34,161 nucleotides of DNA. Origin: Clostridiales bacterium (GTDB lineage: Bacteria > Bacillota > Clostridia > Lachnospirales > WQUN01). The stretch covers positions 1 through 34,161 of the forward strand of contig JAISWZ010000459.1 of assembly GCA_031270945.1 (NCBI GenBank). The letters are read 5' to 3'. The translations under genes were made by a program, and so were the position numbers. Below the pieces are notes generated by a model. The model was not told the DNA's origin and made no database searches. It saw nothing but the letters and a program-made list of their open reading frames with translations. This document shows positions 15,709 through 24,132 of this stretch, in pieces; position 1 is the first letter of the stretch, and every line of letters begins with the position of its first letter.

Positions 15709-18417
15709 ATGAAAAGGAAAACAAAAGCAATAACAGCAGCGCTTCTCGCTCTTTTCCTTGCGCTGCCGGTGGCCTGGAGCCACTTCCCCGCCAAGGCGAA
15801 CGCCGCTGCCGCATGGAGCGAATCCACCATGTGGTTCAGCAACGAAACCTATCTCGTCCTGAAGGATGATGACAGCCTTTGGGGCTGGGGCCTAAACTCT
15901 TCCGGCCAGCTGGGCGACGGATCTGAGACTTTTCAGAACACGCCCGTAAAGGTGATGGATGATGTCGCAACAGCAGTCATGGGAGATACGGCTTGCTTTG
16001 CGATAAAAAATGACGGGAGCCTTTGGACATGGGGGAGGATGCGCTTAACCGGAACCTTCAAGCTATCCCCTGCCGCTCCTGAGAAAGTGATGGAAGACGT
16101 GGCGTTTGTAGACACCTACTACGGAATAAACGTCGCAATCAAGACTGACAACACTCTTTGGGCCTGGGGCTCAAGCGTATCCGCCCCTTACATCTTCAAC
16201 ATGGAAAAGCTATTGGACAACGTTGAGAGCGCCGGGATAGGCATGGGTTTTATCTACGCAGTGAAGACAGACGGGACGCTATGGCTTTCAGGAGACATGC
16301 ACGACCTGGTTGAATACCAGGGATCTACCAGGGCCGCCACAAAGGTCATTGACAACGTCTCTTGGTTTGGCCAAAACGCGCTGTCAGACTTCTGCTACGT
16401 CGCCCTTCGGACTGATGGAACACTTAGCGGCTGGGATCCGGTTTCCTACTCCTTGACAGATGACGGAATCATAGTCCTTAACGACCATCCAAAGAGGCTG
16501 ATGGACAGCGTATCCCAGGTCAGGCTTGGAAACAAGCTTACAACAGCGCTCAAAAAGGACGGCTCGGTTTGGAGCTGGACTTCCCAGATCATTTCAGATA
16601 CTGTCGATCTGGCCATAAGCCCGGTCAAGATGCTGGATTCGGCCAAGTCCATTTACGTGAACAACGGTTTGTCGGGGGCTATCAAGACAGACGGGAGCTT
16701 CTGGATCTGGGGGCGGTTCAACCCTCCTTCGGGCTACGCCTTCGACCTGAGCTCAGGCGCTTCCAAAGTGATGGACGGAGTAGCAAGCGCCTTGATCACG
16801 CCATCTGGCATTCTGTTGATCAAAGCTGACGGGAGCCTTTACTTTTCTGACTACAACTTCTCTACGGATTCGGCGTCAGCTTACGTGAAAGTGATGGATG
16901 GCGCAAAGATTCCTGGGCCCAAGCCCACTAGCGCCGCCCAGCCGACAGTCGCTCCGGGCCTTTCACAGGCTACTGTTTCGCCACAGCCTTTGCCTAGCGT
17001 CGCTCCTTTGCCTTCTGGAGGCCCGCAGTCAACAAGCGCTCCATTGCCTTCAGGAGGCCCTCAATCAACCAGCGCTCTTTTGCCTTCAGGAAGCCCTAAA
17101 CCAACAGGCGCTGGGCCGCTGCCATCCATCACTCCAACCCCGCGCTACAGCTATGGCGCTCCAGATCCAAGCGCGTCGCTTGTCTTGCCGACAGAGCTTC
17201 TTCCAGCTGTGACAACTCCCGAGTCGGCTGCAGAGGCCGTGAGGAAGGCGGCATCGGCTTTAACAGCGGAGCAAAAGATGTCTCCTGAATGCATAGACCT
17301 TTTGACATTGTATGCGCAGGAGGCGGCTACTAGAGCTACTGTCGTGATCGCAGAAGGCGACCTGGTCATAGACAAGACAACGCTTCTGGCTCTTCAGGCC
17401 TTGGGCAAAGCGGCGTCAGACGCGGTTGAAGAGGCGATGATAGCCTCTGGCGTCATTCCAAGGAGAAGCCTTGGCGTGGCGGTGACGCTTCAGACAGCGA
17501 ATACCGGGGTTTTTGGAATCACAGTGTATCCTTCCGCTTCCCAGGTTGCAGTTGACAGCGTTAAGGTTCTAGCGCCCAGCATCGCGGTAACCATTTCCCA
17601 AGAGATGATAAAGTCCTTGGAGAGCCCGGTGAAGATCACGGTAAACCCGCCAGCTTCCGACCAGGCGTACCAGGTGATATTCGACAAATTTGTTGACAGC
17701 AACGTTAAGATCTCTATTCCTCCAGCCTCGGGAAGCTTTGAGTACCAAGCGATAGTCAACAAGAGCGGCGACGCTGTTGGAGGAAAATACAATCCCGCAA
17801 ACAGGATGCTTGAAGCCAGGATCTCAAGTTCCGGAGACTTCAAGTCCCAGGAGAACAAGAAGTCATTCAAGGACATCTTAGACTTGGCCAGCGAGATGCA
17901 AACCGCCATAAACGTTCTTGCCTCAAAAGGAGTGATAAGCGGCACAAGCGCTGTCACCTTCTCTCCAGACGCGCCTATCAACAGGGCTGAGATCGCAGCC
18001 CTTGTCACAAAGACCCTGTCCAAGCTGAACCCTGGCCAAGACGGGAGCTTCTCTGACGTCTTGCAGTCAGACTGGTACTTTGGCGCGGCTGGCTCCGCCA
18101 AAAAGCACGGGATCATGGCTGGCACAAGCGAAAGCACCTTTTCTCCCAAGACCGTCATACCAAAGGATCAAATTGTGGCGGTATCGGCCCGGGTTCTGAG
18201 GCTTGAGATGCGCTACAAGGATCCAGCCGACGATTCGTCTTTGGCTAAATTTCTGGATTACAAAAGCTTCTCCGATTGGTCAAGGGCCGATCTTTCCCTA
18301 GCCGCAAGAGAAAACCTGTTTGTCCTCAGGGAGGACGGGCTGTTCAGCCCCTCCGATTCCATGACTAGAGGCGACGCTGCTGTTGTACTATACCGCTTGT
18401 TTATGAAGATATGGTGA
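15709..18417 (+). CDS. Secreted RCC1-repeat protein with C-terminal SLH domains
   Basis: 902 residues. The start is ATG 15709, six bases behind AGGAGGT; a longer frame from 15562 lacks a ribosome site and would bury the signal peptide. Residues 1-35 form a signal peptide (KRKTK, hydrophobic core, AKANAAAA). About eight RCC1-like units follow (such as SLWGWGLNSSGQLGDGS and SFWIWGRF, each after AIKTDG-like residues), predicting a beta-propeller. A Pro/Ser/Gly linker contains repeats of LPSGGPQST. A central domain of unknown type follows. The last 190 residues contain three SLH domains (FSPDAPINRAEIAALV, FSPKTVIPKDQIVAV, FSPSDSMTRGDAAVVL) that usually bind pyruvylated secondary cell-wall polymer. 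The protein should be displayed on the cell wall. Confidence 0.88.
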   Translation: MKRKTKAITAALLALFLALPVAWSHFPAKANAAAAWSESTMWFSNETYLVLKDDDSLWGWGLNSSGQLGDGSETFQNTPVKVMDDVATAVMGDTACFAIKNDGSLWTWGRMRLTGTFKLSPAAPEKVMEDVAFVDTYYGINVAIKTDNTLWAWGSSVSAPYIFNMEKLLDNVESAGIGMGFIYAVKTDGTLWLSGDMHDLVEYQGSTRAATKVIDNVSWFGQNALSDFCYVALRTDGTLSGWDPVSYSLTDDGIIVLNDHPKRLMDSVSQVRLGNKLTTALKKDGSVWSWTSQIISDTVDLAISPVKMLDSAKSIYVNNGLSGAIKTDGSFWIWGRFNPPSGYAFDLSSGASKVMDGVASALITPSGILLIKADGSLYFSDYNFSTDSASAYVKVMDGAKIPGPKPTSAAQPTVAPGLSQATVSPQPLPSVAPLPSGGPQSTSAPLPSGGPQSTSALLPSGSPKPTGAGPLPSITPTPRYSYGAPDPSASLVLPTELLPAVTTPESAAEAVRKAASALTAEQKMSPECIDLLTLYAQEAATRATVVIAEGDLVIDKTTLLALQALGKAASDAVEEAMIASGVIPRRSLGVAVTLQTANTGVFGITVYPSASQVAVDSVKVLAPSIAVTISQEMIKSLESPVKITVNPPASDQAYQVIFDKFVDSNVKISIPPASGSFEYQAIVNKSGDAVGGKYNPANRMLEARISSSGDFKSQENKKSFKDILDLASEMQTAINVLASKGVISGTSAVTFSPDAPINRAEIAALVTKTLSKLNPGQDGSFSDVLQSDWYFGAAGSAKKHGIMAGTSESTFSPKTVIPKDQIVAVSARVLRLEMRYKDPADDSSLAKFLDYKSFSDWSRADLSLAARENLFVLREDGLFSPSDSMTRGDAAVVLYRLFMKIW

Positions 18418-18600
18418 GTCGTTTTCCTATAAAGTGCCTTGTTTATGCGACAGCACATGCCGTTGTCAACATGTTCTAAGATTGGTTTTTGTTGGCGCTT
18501 ATCGTAAATACAAGAGACAAACGGCTTGTTTTCGAGGTTTTATTGTCTTTTTCTTTAATATTAACTCCTCTTTTCTCCAAGCAAATTTCATAATTCGCTA

Positions 18601-18629
18601 TTGACGGTGAGCCTAATAGGATATAAAAT
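18601..18629 (+). promoter_or_regulatory. Promoter of the Tad pilus cluster
   Basis: TTGACG at 18601-18606, 17 bp, TAAAAT at 18624-18629. It precedes the first pilus gene by about 90 bp and is the only good promoter seen before 23.7 kb, in line with one long transcript. Confidence 0.7.
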
Positions 18630-18719
18630 AGAATCACGCTAATTGCGTCGCATTTTGGGATATTGGCGCGACAGGTGCTGTCATTGCGAGCTCTGGATGC
18701 CGCAAGGAGAAAAAAAGAG

Positions 18720-19778
18720 ATGATACTAAGGCTGGCGCTACTCGACCCAGACGCAAGATATTTGGAAAAAATGTCCACCCTGTTTGCCAGCAAGCACGCT
18801 GCAGATGCCGCTGTTTTCACGTTTACAAGCCTTGAGTCCGCTTTGTCTAGCCTGTCCAACCAGAGCATAGACGTAATCCTGGCCGGAGACCAGTTCGACT
18901 TATCAAAGGCGCTGTTGCCTAGCGGATGCGGGCTTGCCTATTTGGTGGACTCAACCGACACTTTGGAGCTTCGGGGCAAGCCTTGCGTCTGCAGGTTCCA
19001 GAGGGTTGAGCGCATATACAAGACGGCGCTTGAGGTTTATTCGAAAAATGTGCCTGAGGGCATGCTTAGGGGCGGGAGCGAAAAGGCGAAGATCGTTTCC
19101 TTCCTGTCCCCCTCTGGAGGGACAGGAGTCTCGGCGGCGTCAGCCGCCTGCGCCATGCATTTCGGCCTTAAGGATCAGAGCTCTTTGTTTTTGAGCCTGG
19201 ATCAGTTCGGCATGGCCGAGAGCGCGTTCTTTGGAGAAGGATCCAAGACTCTAAGCGATGTGCTGTTTGCCTTGAAGTCGTCAAAGCGGGAGTCATTGCC
19301 TGTGCTTCTTCCAAGCATGGCTAGGCTGGACGAGTCTGGGACCAGCTTTTTCGCGTCCTTCGAGACGGCGCTTGACCTGGCTGAGATGGGAAAGGATGAC
19401 GCCGCTCTTTTGATCGAGTCCCTAGCTGGCTGCGGAAGATACAAGCACATAATAACTGACCTGAGCTTATCCCTCACGCCTGCTGCGCTTGAGATAATAA
19501 GGCTGTCGGACGCGTGCGTCTTTGTGCTTGACGGGACCGAAAAGTCCTTGAGAAAGCTGGATAGGGCTCTGGAGGCGCTGAGCGTTCTTAGCGAGCGGAT
19601 GAAGGAGCACATCCTGAAACAGCCGGCGGCGTTTTACAACATGTTTCCTTTTGGCGGAATGAAGAGCCAGGTTCTGCGGGATCTGGGCGAGCAAATCCCC
19701 ATTTCCGGAATACGCAGGCAGATAGTTGAGTACATGAGCGCCCACCCGGCGTTTGAGGGGATATGGCGAGATGCTTGA
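18720..19778 (+). CDS. TadZ/CpaE-like pilus localisation protein, MinD/ParA fold
   Basis: 352 residues, start ATG 18720 behind AAGGAG. An N-terminal receiver-like part (LRLALLDPDARYLEKM, residues 1-100) is followed by a ParA/MinD-like domain. The Walker A position reads SGGTGVS (about residue 139), without either lysine of the deviant KGGxGKT motif, so ATP hydrolysis is doubtful. TadZ proteins with weak Walker motifs are known. In other bacteria TadZ/CpaE places the Tad machine at its cell-pole or membrane site. It is the first gene of the cluster and overlaps cpaF by 8 bp. Confidence 0.8.
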   Translation: MILRLALLDPDARYLEKMSTLFASKHAADAAVFTFTSLESALSSLSNQSIDVILAGDQFDLSKALLPSGCGLAYLVDSTDTLELRGKPCVCRFQRVERIYKTALEVYSKNVPEGMLRGGSEKAKIVSFLSPSGGTGVSAASAACAMHFGLKDQSSLFLSLDQFGMAESAFFGEGSKTLSDVLFALKSSKRESLPVLLPSMARLDESGTSFFASFETALDLAEMGKDDAALLIESLAGCGRYKHIITDLSLSLTPAALEIIRLSDACVFVLDGTEKSLRKLDRALEALSVLSERMKEHILKQPAAFYNMFPFGGMKSQVLRDLGEQIPISGIRRQIVEYMSAHPAFEGIWRDA

Positions 19779-21030
19779 AGGATTGAGCTCTCTTGGCGCA
19801 GAAGAAGAGCTTCGCCTGGTGGCGGAGATAAAGCAGTTGGCGACAGACCGGTTTCCCTTGGCCCAGCTTGGAGACGACGCCTTGCAGGAGAAGATAAATG
19901 AGGCGGTCTTTGAGCGGGTCAGGGAAATGCGGCTATCCATAAACGAAAGAGCGTCCATCGCCCAATCAGTATTCAGCTCAATCAGGGGTCTTGGGCTTTT
20001 GGACAGCATACTTTCGGATGACTCCGTGACAGAGATCATGATAAACGGGCACAAGAACATTTTTGTTGAAAGAAAGGGAAGCCTCAGCAAGCTGGAGAAG
20101 GAGTTTGAAAGCCAATCCAAGCTTGAGGACATAATCCAAAAGATAGTAGGCGCGGCAGGGAGGGAGGTCAACACCTCAAACCCTATAGTTGACACCAGGC
20201 TTTCAGACGGATCCAGGGTCAACGTTGTCCTGCCGCCTATAGCCCTATGCGGGCCTACCATGACAATCAGAAAGTTCTCAAAGGTGCCCATGACAATCCA
20301 AAGGCTGATAGAGCTTGGCTCTGTCACAAAGGAGATAGCAAGAAAGCTGGAGCTTTTGGTCAGGGCCAGGTACAACATATTTATTTCTGGCGGAACCGGA
20401 TCCGGAAAGACGACGTTCTTGAACGCCTTGTCCAACTACATCCCAAAAGGGGAGCGGATAATCACAATCGAGGACTCAGCCGAGCTTCAGATTTCAGGGG
20501 TTGACAACCTGGTGGGCCTTGAGACCAGAAACGCCAACGCCGCAAACGTTGGCCAGGTAACGATTCGGGATCTGATAAAGGCCTCCCTTCGAATGAGGCC
20601 TGAGCGCATAGTTGTGGGAGAGGTCAGAGGCGCCGAGGCGCTGGACATGCTTCAGGCCATGAATACCGGCCATGACGGATCCCTGTCCACAGGGCACGCG
20701 AACTCCACCGAAGACATGCTTAGCCGGCTTGAGACAATGGCCCTTCAGGGAGCGGAGCAGATCCCGCTTGTGGCGATCAGGAACCAGATAGGCGCCGCCT
20801 TGGACATAATAATCCACTTGTCAAGGCTGAGAGACCACTCCAGAAAGACCATGGCCATAACAGAGGTCGCAGGGTGCGAGCATGGAGAGATAGTCTTGAA
20901 CCCGCTCTATGTGTTTGAGGAAGACGAAAGCTCCACCCTGGAGAAGGTCTCCGGAAGCCTGGTTAGAACCAGCAACCCGCTAAAGAGCACCTTCAAGCTC
21001 CGCTTATGCGGAATCAAAGAGGACATATGA
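19771..21030 (+). CDS. CpaF/TadA-type pilus assembly ATPase
   Basis: 419 residues. An N-terminal helical part is followed by the secretion-ATPase core: Walker A GGTGSGKTT (about residues 208-216), the IEDSAELQ Asp box, Walker B-like RIVVGEVRGAEALDML, and the His-box TGHANS. It should form the hexameric motor that drives Flp pilin assembly from the cytoplasmic side. The start is placed at ATG 19771, inside the end of the TadZ gene, because GAGGGG lies 10 bases ahead. The next gene begins at an ATGA overlap with its stop codon. Confidence 0.92.
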   Translation: MLEGLSSLGAEEELRLVAEIKQLATDRFPLAQLGDDALQEKINEAVFERVREMRLSINERASIAQSVFSSIRGLGLLDSILSDDSVTEIMINGHKNIFVERKGSLSKLEKEFESQSKLEDIIQKIVGAAGREVNTSNPIVDTRLSDGSRVNVVLPPIALCGPTMTIRKFSKVPMTIQRLIELGSVTKEIARKLELLVRARYNIFISGGTGSGKTTFLNALSNYIPKGERIITIEDSAELQISGVDNLVGLETRNANAANVGQVTIRDLIKASLRMRPERIVVGEVRGAEALDMLQAMNTGHDGSLSTGHANSTEDMLSRLETMALQGAEQIPLVAIRNQIGAALDIIIHLSRLRDHSRKTMAITEVAGCEHGEIVLNPLYVFEEDESSTLEKVSGSLVRTSNPLKSTFKLRLCGIKEDI

Positions 21031-21941
21031 TGGCAAAAGAATCTAACGCTCTAGCATCAAAAGCCTTTGAATCTAAGGCCTTTAAGTCTAGCGCCTTTAA
21101 ATCTAGCGCCTTTAAATCTAGCGCCTACCGGCCGTCCCCGATCCAGAACATGATGCCTGTTTACTCCCAATTCAAGCTTGGCGTAACGGAAACCCTTGTG
21201 GTGACAACCCTGGGCTTTCTGGCTGGCGGGATTGTGGGCCTGATATTCTATGGGGGCTTGTTCAAGATCGCGGGAGAGGCCACTGGGGCCACAAAAATAT
21301 CTGATTTTGTTGTTTTCGCACTTATAGGATTCCTGGGCGCAAAGCTGGTATTGCCAGTGTTCGCCGCCCAGGCAAAAGAGAAAAGGCGGGAAAAGCTGAA
21401 GAACCAGTTCCGGGACATGCTAGACTCCCTAGCCGCCTCTTTCGCCTCAGGCATAAACGCGCAAAACGCCTTCGAGTCAGCCCTCAGGGACCTGCTCATG
21501 CAGTATTCGGAGACAGACATCATAGTCGTTGAGCTTAAGGAGATAGTTGACGGGCTGAAGCAAGGGATAGCCATAGACGTGATGCTGCGGGACTTCGGGG
21601 AGAGAAGCGGAAACGAGGACATCTTGAACTTTTCGGACGTCTTCGAGATCTGCTACCGGAAAGGCGGAGACATCAAGTCTGTTGTAAGGCAGACGCACAA
21701 GGTCATAACAGAAAAGATGGCCATAATGGAAGAGATTAAGACAAAGCTCACTTCCAACAAGATGCAGCACACTGTCATGAGCGTGATGCCAATAGGCATA
21801 GCTATACTCCTGAAGATGACAAACCGGGCCTTTGCCGAGAGCTTCGTTACCCCTACCGGGGTTGTGGCCAATACATTGGCGATATCCATTTTTGTCTTCG
21901 CGTACCTGTATGGAAGAAAAGTGATAGATGTTCAGGCGTAA
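21027..21941 (+). CDS. TadB-like pilus inner-membrane platform protein
   Basis: 304 residues. It starts at ATG 21027, which overlaps the cpaF stop as ATGA, behind AGAGGACAT. The first 30 residues are a low-complexity repeat (KAFESKAFKSSAFKSSAF) not typical of TadB. Two membrane segments follow, then a cytoplasmic T2SSF-type domain (about 110-240, FRDMLDSLAASFASGINAQN) and two C-terminal membrane segments. TadB and TadC form the membrane platform on which CpaF acts. It overlaps tadC by 14 bp. Confidence 0.85.
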   Translation: MMAKESNALASKAFESKAFKSSAFKSSAFKSSAYRPSPIQNMMPVYSQFKLGVTETLVVTTLGFLAGGIVGLIFYGGLFKIAGEATGATKISDFVVFALIGFLGAKLVLPVFAAQAKEKRREKLKNQFRDMLDSLAASFASGINAQNAFESALRDLLMQYSETDIIVVELKEIVDGLKQGIAIDVMLRDFGERSGNEDILNFSDVFEICYRKGGDIKSVVRQTHKVITEKMAIMEEIKTKLTSNKMQHTVMSVMPIGIAILLKMTNRAFAESFVTPTGVVANTLAISIFVFAYLYGRKVIDVQA

Positions 21942-22824
21942 AGAGAGAAGGTTTTTCTTGGATGCCGTCTTGCTTGTCCTGGCAACCTTGCTGGGAATTG
22001 TTTTTATCATCTCAATCTTCGCGGGGGAGCAGCATTCAGGCCTGGCAGCGGGCTTGGATTCCGATTTGCACCCCCTGAGATTTCTTTATGTTTCCGGATT
22101 CTTCTTGAGCGGGCTGAAGCCTTTCGCGCTCAAGGGATCCCTTAAGAACTCCCTTGCCAGGGAAATGTCGATACTTCATGGCGCTTACTACCATGAGTAC
22201 TACATGAGGGCTGCTTGGGCCCAGTTCTTGTCTTTGTCCCTCTTCTCCTCGTTTTCAATTTTGGGGTTGGCCGCCCTTATTGGAGGCGAGATATCATATA
22301 TCCTGGCTGTCGCTGCTGTTGTTGTCTTGCATCTCATTTGGAAGATCTCAGCAGGCCAGCCTAGGGCTGCTCTAGCCGCAAGAAGAGAGGAATGCCTCTA
22401 CGAATTTCCAGAGATGGTGACCAAGCTGGCCCTGCTCATCAACTCCGGGATGGTTCTCAGGGAAGCCTGGAGGCTCATAGCTTTCAGGAAAGAGGGCACC
22501 ATCTACTCACTAATGAAAAAGACCATCGAAATGATGGACAACGGCGAATCGGATGTTGACGCCATACACTACTTTGGCTACATGTCTGACACGCCAGAGA
22601 TCAAGAAGTTCGCAGGGGCGATGATTCAAGGAATCGAAAAAGGGAACGCCGAGCTTGTCGACTTCCTCATGGGGCAAGCGTCAGAGCTATGGGCCAGGAA
22701 AAGGCAGCTCGCGCTTCAAAAAGGGGAAATCGCCGCTGGAAAGCTGGTGGCCCCGCTTGGGCTATCCTTTATAGGCATCATAATAATCGTGGTGTCAGGA
22801 GCCCTGCAAGGATTGAAGTTTTAG
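21928..22824 (+). CDS. TadC-like pilus inner-membrane platform protein
   Basis: 298 residues, ATG start within the end of tadB. It has N-terminal membrane segments (AVLLVLATLLGIVFIISIF; FSILGLAALIGG; ILAVAAVVVLHLIW), a T2SSF-like domain (FPEMVTKLALLINSGMVLREAW through IKKFAGAMIQGIEKGNAEL), and a last membrane segment (LGLSFIGIIIIVVSGAL). It pairs with TadB as platform. About 60 bp with a fresh ribosome site separate it from the pilin gene, which fits the need for much higher pilin expression. Confidence 0.85.
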   Translation: MFRRKERRFFLDAVLLVLATLLGIVFIISIFAGEQHSGLAAGLDSDLHPLRFLYVSGFFLSGLKPFALKGSLKNSLAREMSILHGAYYHEYYMRAAWAQFLSLSLFSSFSILGLAALIGGEISYILAVAAVVVLHLIWKISAGQPRAALAARREECLYEFPEMVTKLALLINSGMVLREAWRLIAFRKEGTIYSLMKKTIEMMDNGESDVDAIHYFGYMSDTPEIKKFAGAMIQGIEKGNAELVDFLMGQASELWARKRQLALQKGEIAAGKLVAPLGLSFIGIIIIVVSGALQGLKF

Positions 22825-22883
22825 GCTTAAGCCAAAGCTTCAAGCGTTAATCTAACACAAAAAAATTTCAATGGAGGCATGTC

Positions 22884-23120
22884 ATGACCAAATTGTCAGC
22901 ACTGCTCATCGCTTTCGCCATCACCGCCCAAGGGAAAGCGGCAAGGTTCCTCAAAGAGGAGAACGGCGACACCAACTTCCTCTCGATCATCATCCTGCTT
23001 GCCATAGCGGTTATCGTCGCTGGCGTCTTCATCGCTTTCAAGGATCAGATCATCGGCATGGTGTCGGATACCTTCAACAACTTCAAGACCGTTTTTGACG
23101 GCCAAACGACAGGGGTATGA
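22884..23120 (+). CDS. Flp1-type type IVb pilin
   Basis: 78 residues. A strong ribosome site (GGAGG) lies seven bases ahead of ATG 22884. The leader (about 29 residues ending in KEENG) precedes DTNFLSIIILLAIAVIVAG and then FKDQI, the usual Flp1 layout. With cleavage after the glycine, the residue at +5 is leucine, not the glutamate found in most type IV pilins. It is the likely major pilus subunit. Its stop overlaps the start of the prepilin peptidase gene (ATGA). Confidence 0.82.
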   Translation: MTKLSALLIAFAITAQGKAARFLKEENGDTNFLSIIILLAIAVIVAGVFIAFKDQIIGMVSDTFNNFKTVFDGQTTGV

Positions 23121-23746
23121 GCCTGAGCCAAGCGATCTTCTGCGCGATGCTCCCTGCGGGCTCAGCCCTGTCCGCGTCTCTTTCCCTGCGCAAAGCCTCA
23201 AAAAGCCAAGCATGGCCTTGGGCCTGCTTTGGCGCGTTTTTCGCTCTAGGGGCTGCGACAGGGTATTTCGCGCTTAGAAACGCTTCCGGCCCTTTTTCCT
23301 TGGCGGCTTTGGCCATGGCAACCCTGGCGCTGTCATCTGCCGCCGCCTATGACTTTAAGACAAGGCTAATCCCAAACTTCATACCGTTTGCGCTCATAGC
23401 CTTGAGAATGGCGCTGTTTGCAACAGAGCTGATTTTTGGCGGCTCAGCAATCGCAAGGATCTTGGACAGCTTTATAGGCCTTGTTGCAAGCTCAGCTCTG
23501 CTTCTCATTTCATCCAAGCTGTCAAAAGGCGGAGTTGGCGCAGGAGACGTAAAGCTGTTTGCCGCCCTGGGGTTCATGTGCGGGTTGCGGGCAGTTCTTT
23601 CCACTCTTTTGGCCGCTCTCATATTTGCCAGCATTGTTGGGATAGCATTGTTTGCCCTAAAGAAGAAAAGCTCCAAGGATTCCGTTCCGTTTGCGCCATT
23701 TGCCGCAGCGGGCTTTTCAGCAGCCGTCGCGCTGGCAATGATATAG
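23117..23746 (+). CDS. TadV/CpaA-type prepilin peptidase
   Basis: 209 residues, about six membrane segments. Both catalytic aspartates of the A24 aspartic peptidase family are visible: the first in AAYDFKTRLIPN, the second in the GxGD motif of GGVGAGDVKLFAALG. It lacks the N-terminal methylase domain of PilD, which is normal for TadV/CpaA. It should cut the leader of the Flp pilin encoded immediately before it and probably also those of the TadE-like proteins. Confidence 0.9.
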   Translation: MSLSQAIFCAMLPAGSALSASLSLRKASKSQAWPWACFGAFFALGAATGYFALRNASGPFSLAALAMATLALSSAAAYDFKTRLIPNFIPFALIALRMALFATELIFGGSAIARILDSFIGLVASSALLLISSKLSKGGVGAGDVKLFAALGFMCGLRAVLSTLLAALIFASIVGIALFALKKKSSKDSVPFAPFAAAGFSAAVALAMI

Positions 23747-24132
23747 CGGACATATATAGTCTTCTAGCATGCTATTTGTATAAAAGGCTAATACGCTCGG
23801 AGTTCTTTGAGCAAAAAATTTTTTCTAATATATCTATAATATATTTTTTTCCTAAAGGCCATATTTACGGCCGTTAACGCCGGCGATCAACCCAACTTTG
23901 TCAATAGATTTATAACAAGCACGCAGCTAAATTTTAGAAACTAATCCAAGTTTCTTTGAAGCGCCCTTCTTGAGGAAACTTTCTAAACAAATAAACGCTT
24001 GGGGGATCGAGCGGCGCACGAAGTCTGCCTGAAAAACGCGTCATTGGCCGATGCCAGCATCGTCCATTGACGGCTTTAACACGGGCAGCATCGAACTCCG
24101 CTCATCCCCAAAATTTTATTGCGAGGTATGCC
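23747..24132 (+). other. AT-rich gap inside the pilus cluster
   Basis: About 385 bp. Positions 23800-23860 are extremely AT-rich (runs such as AAAAAATTTTTT and ATATATCTATAATATAT) and could contain a promoter for the second half of the cluster; TTGACG at 24067 has no good -10 after it. GGCCATATTTACGGCC (23859-23874) can form a small stem. No gene is supported. Confidence 0.4.

Noticed and set aside
17490..18158. Long minus-strand frame opposite the SLH region
   Set aside because: Shadow of the strong coding bias of the + strand; no ribosome site and no recognisable domain.
19467..20435. 322-codon minus-strand frame opposite tadZ/cpaF
   Set aside because: The sense strand encodes clear pilus proteins with known motifs; the antisense frame is serine-rich noise.
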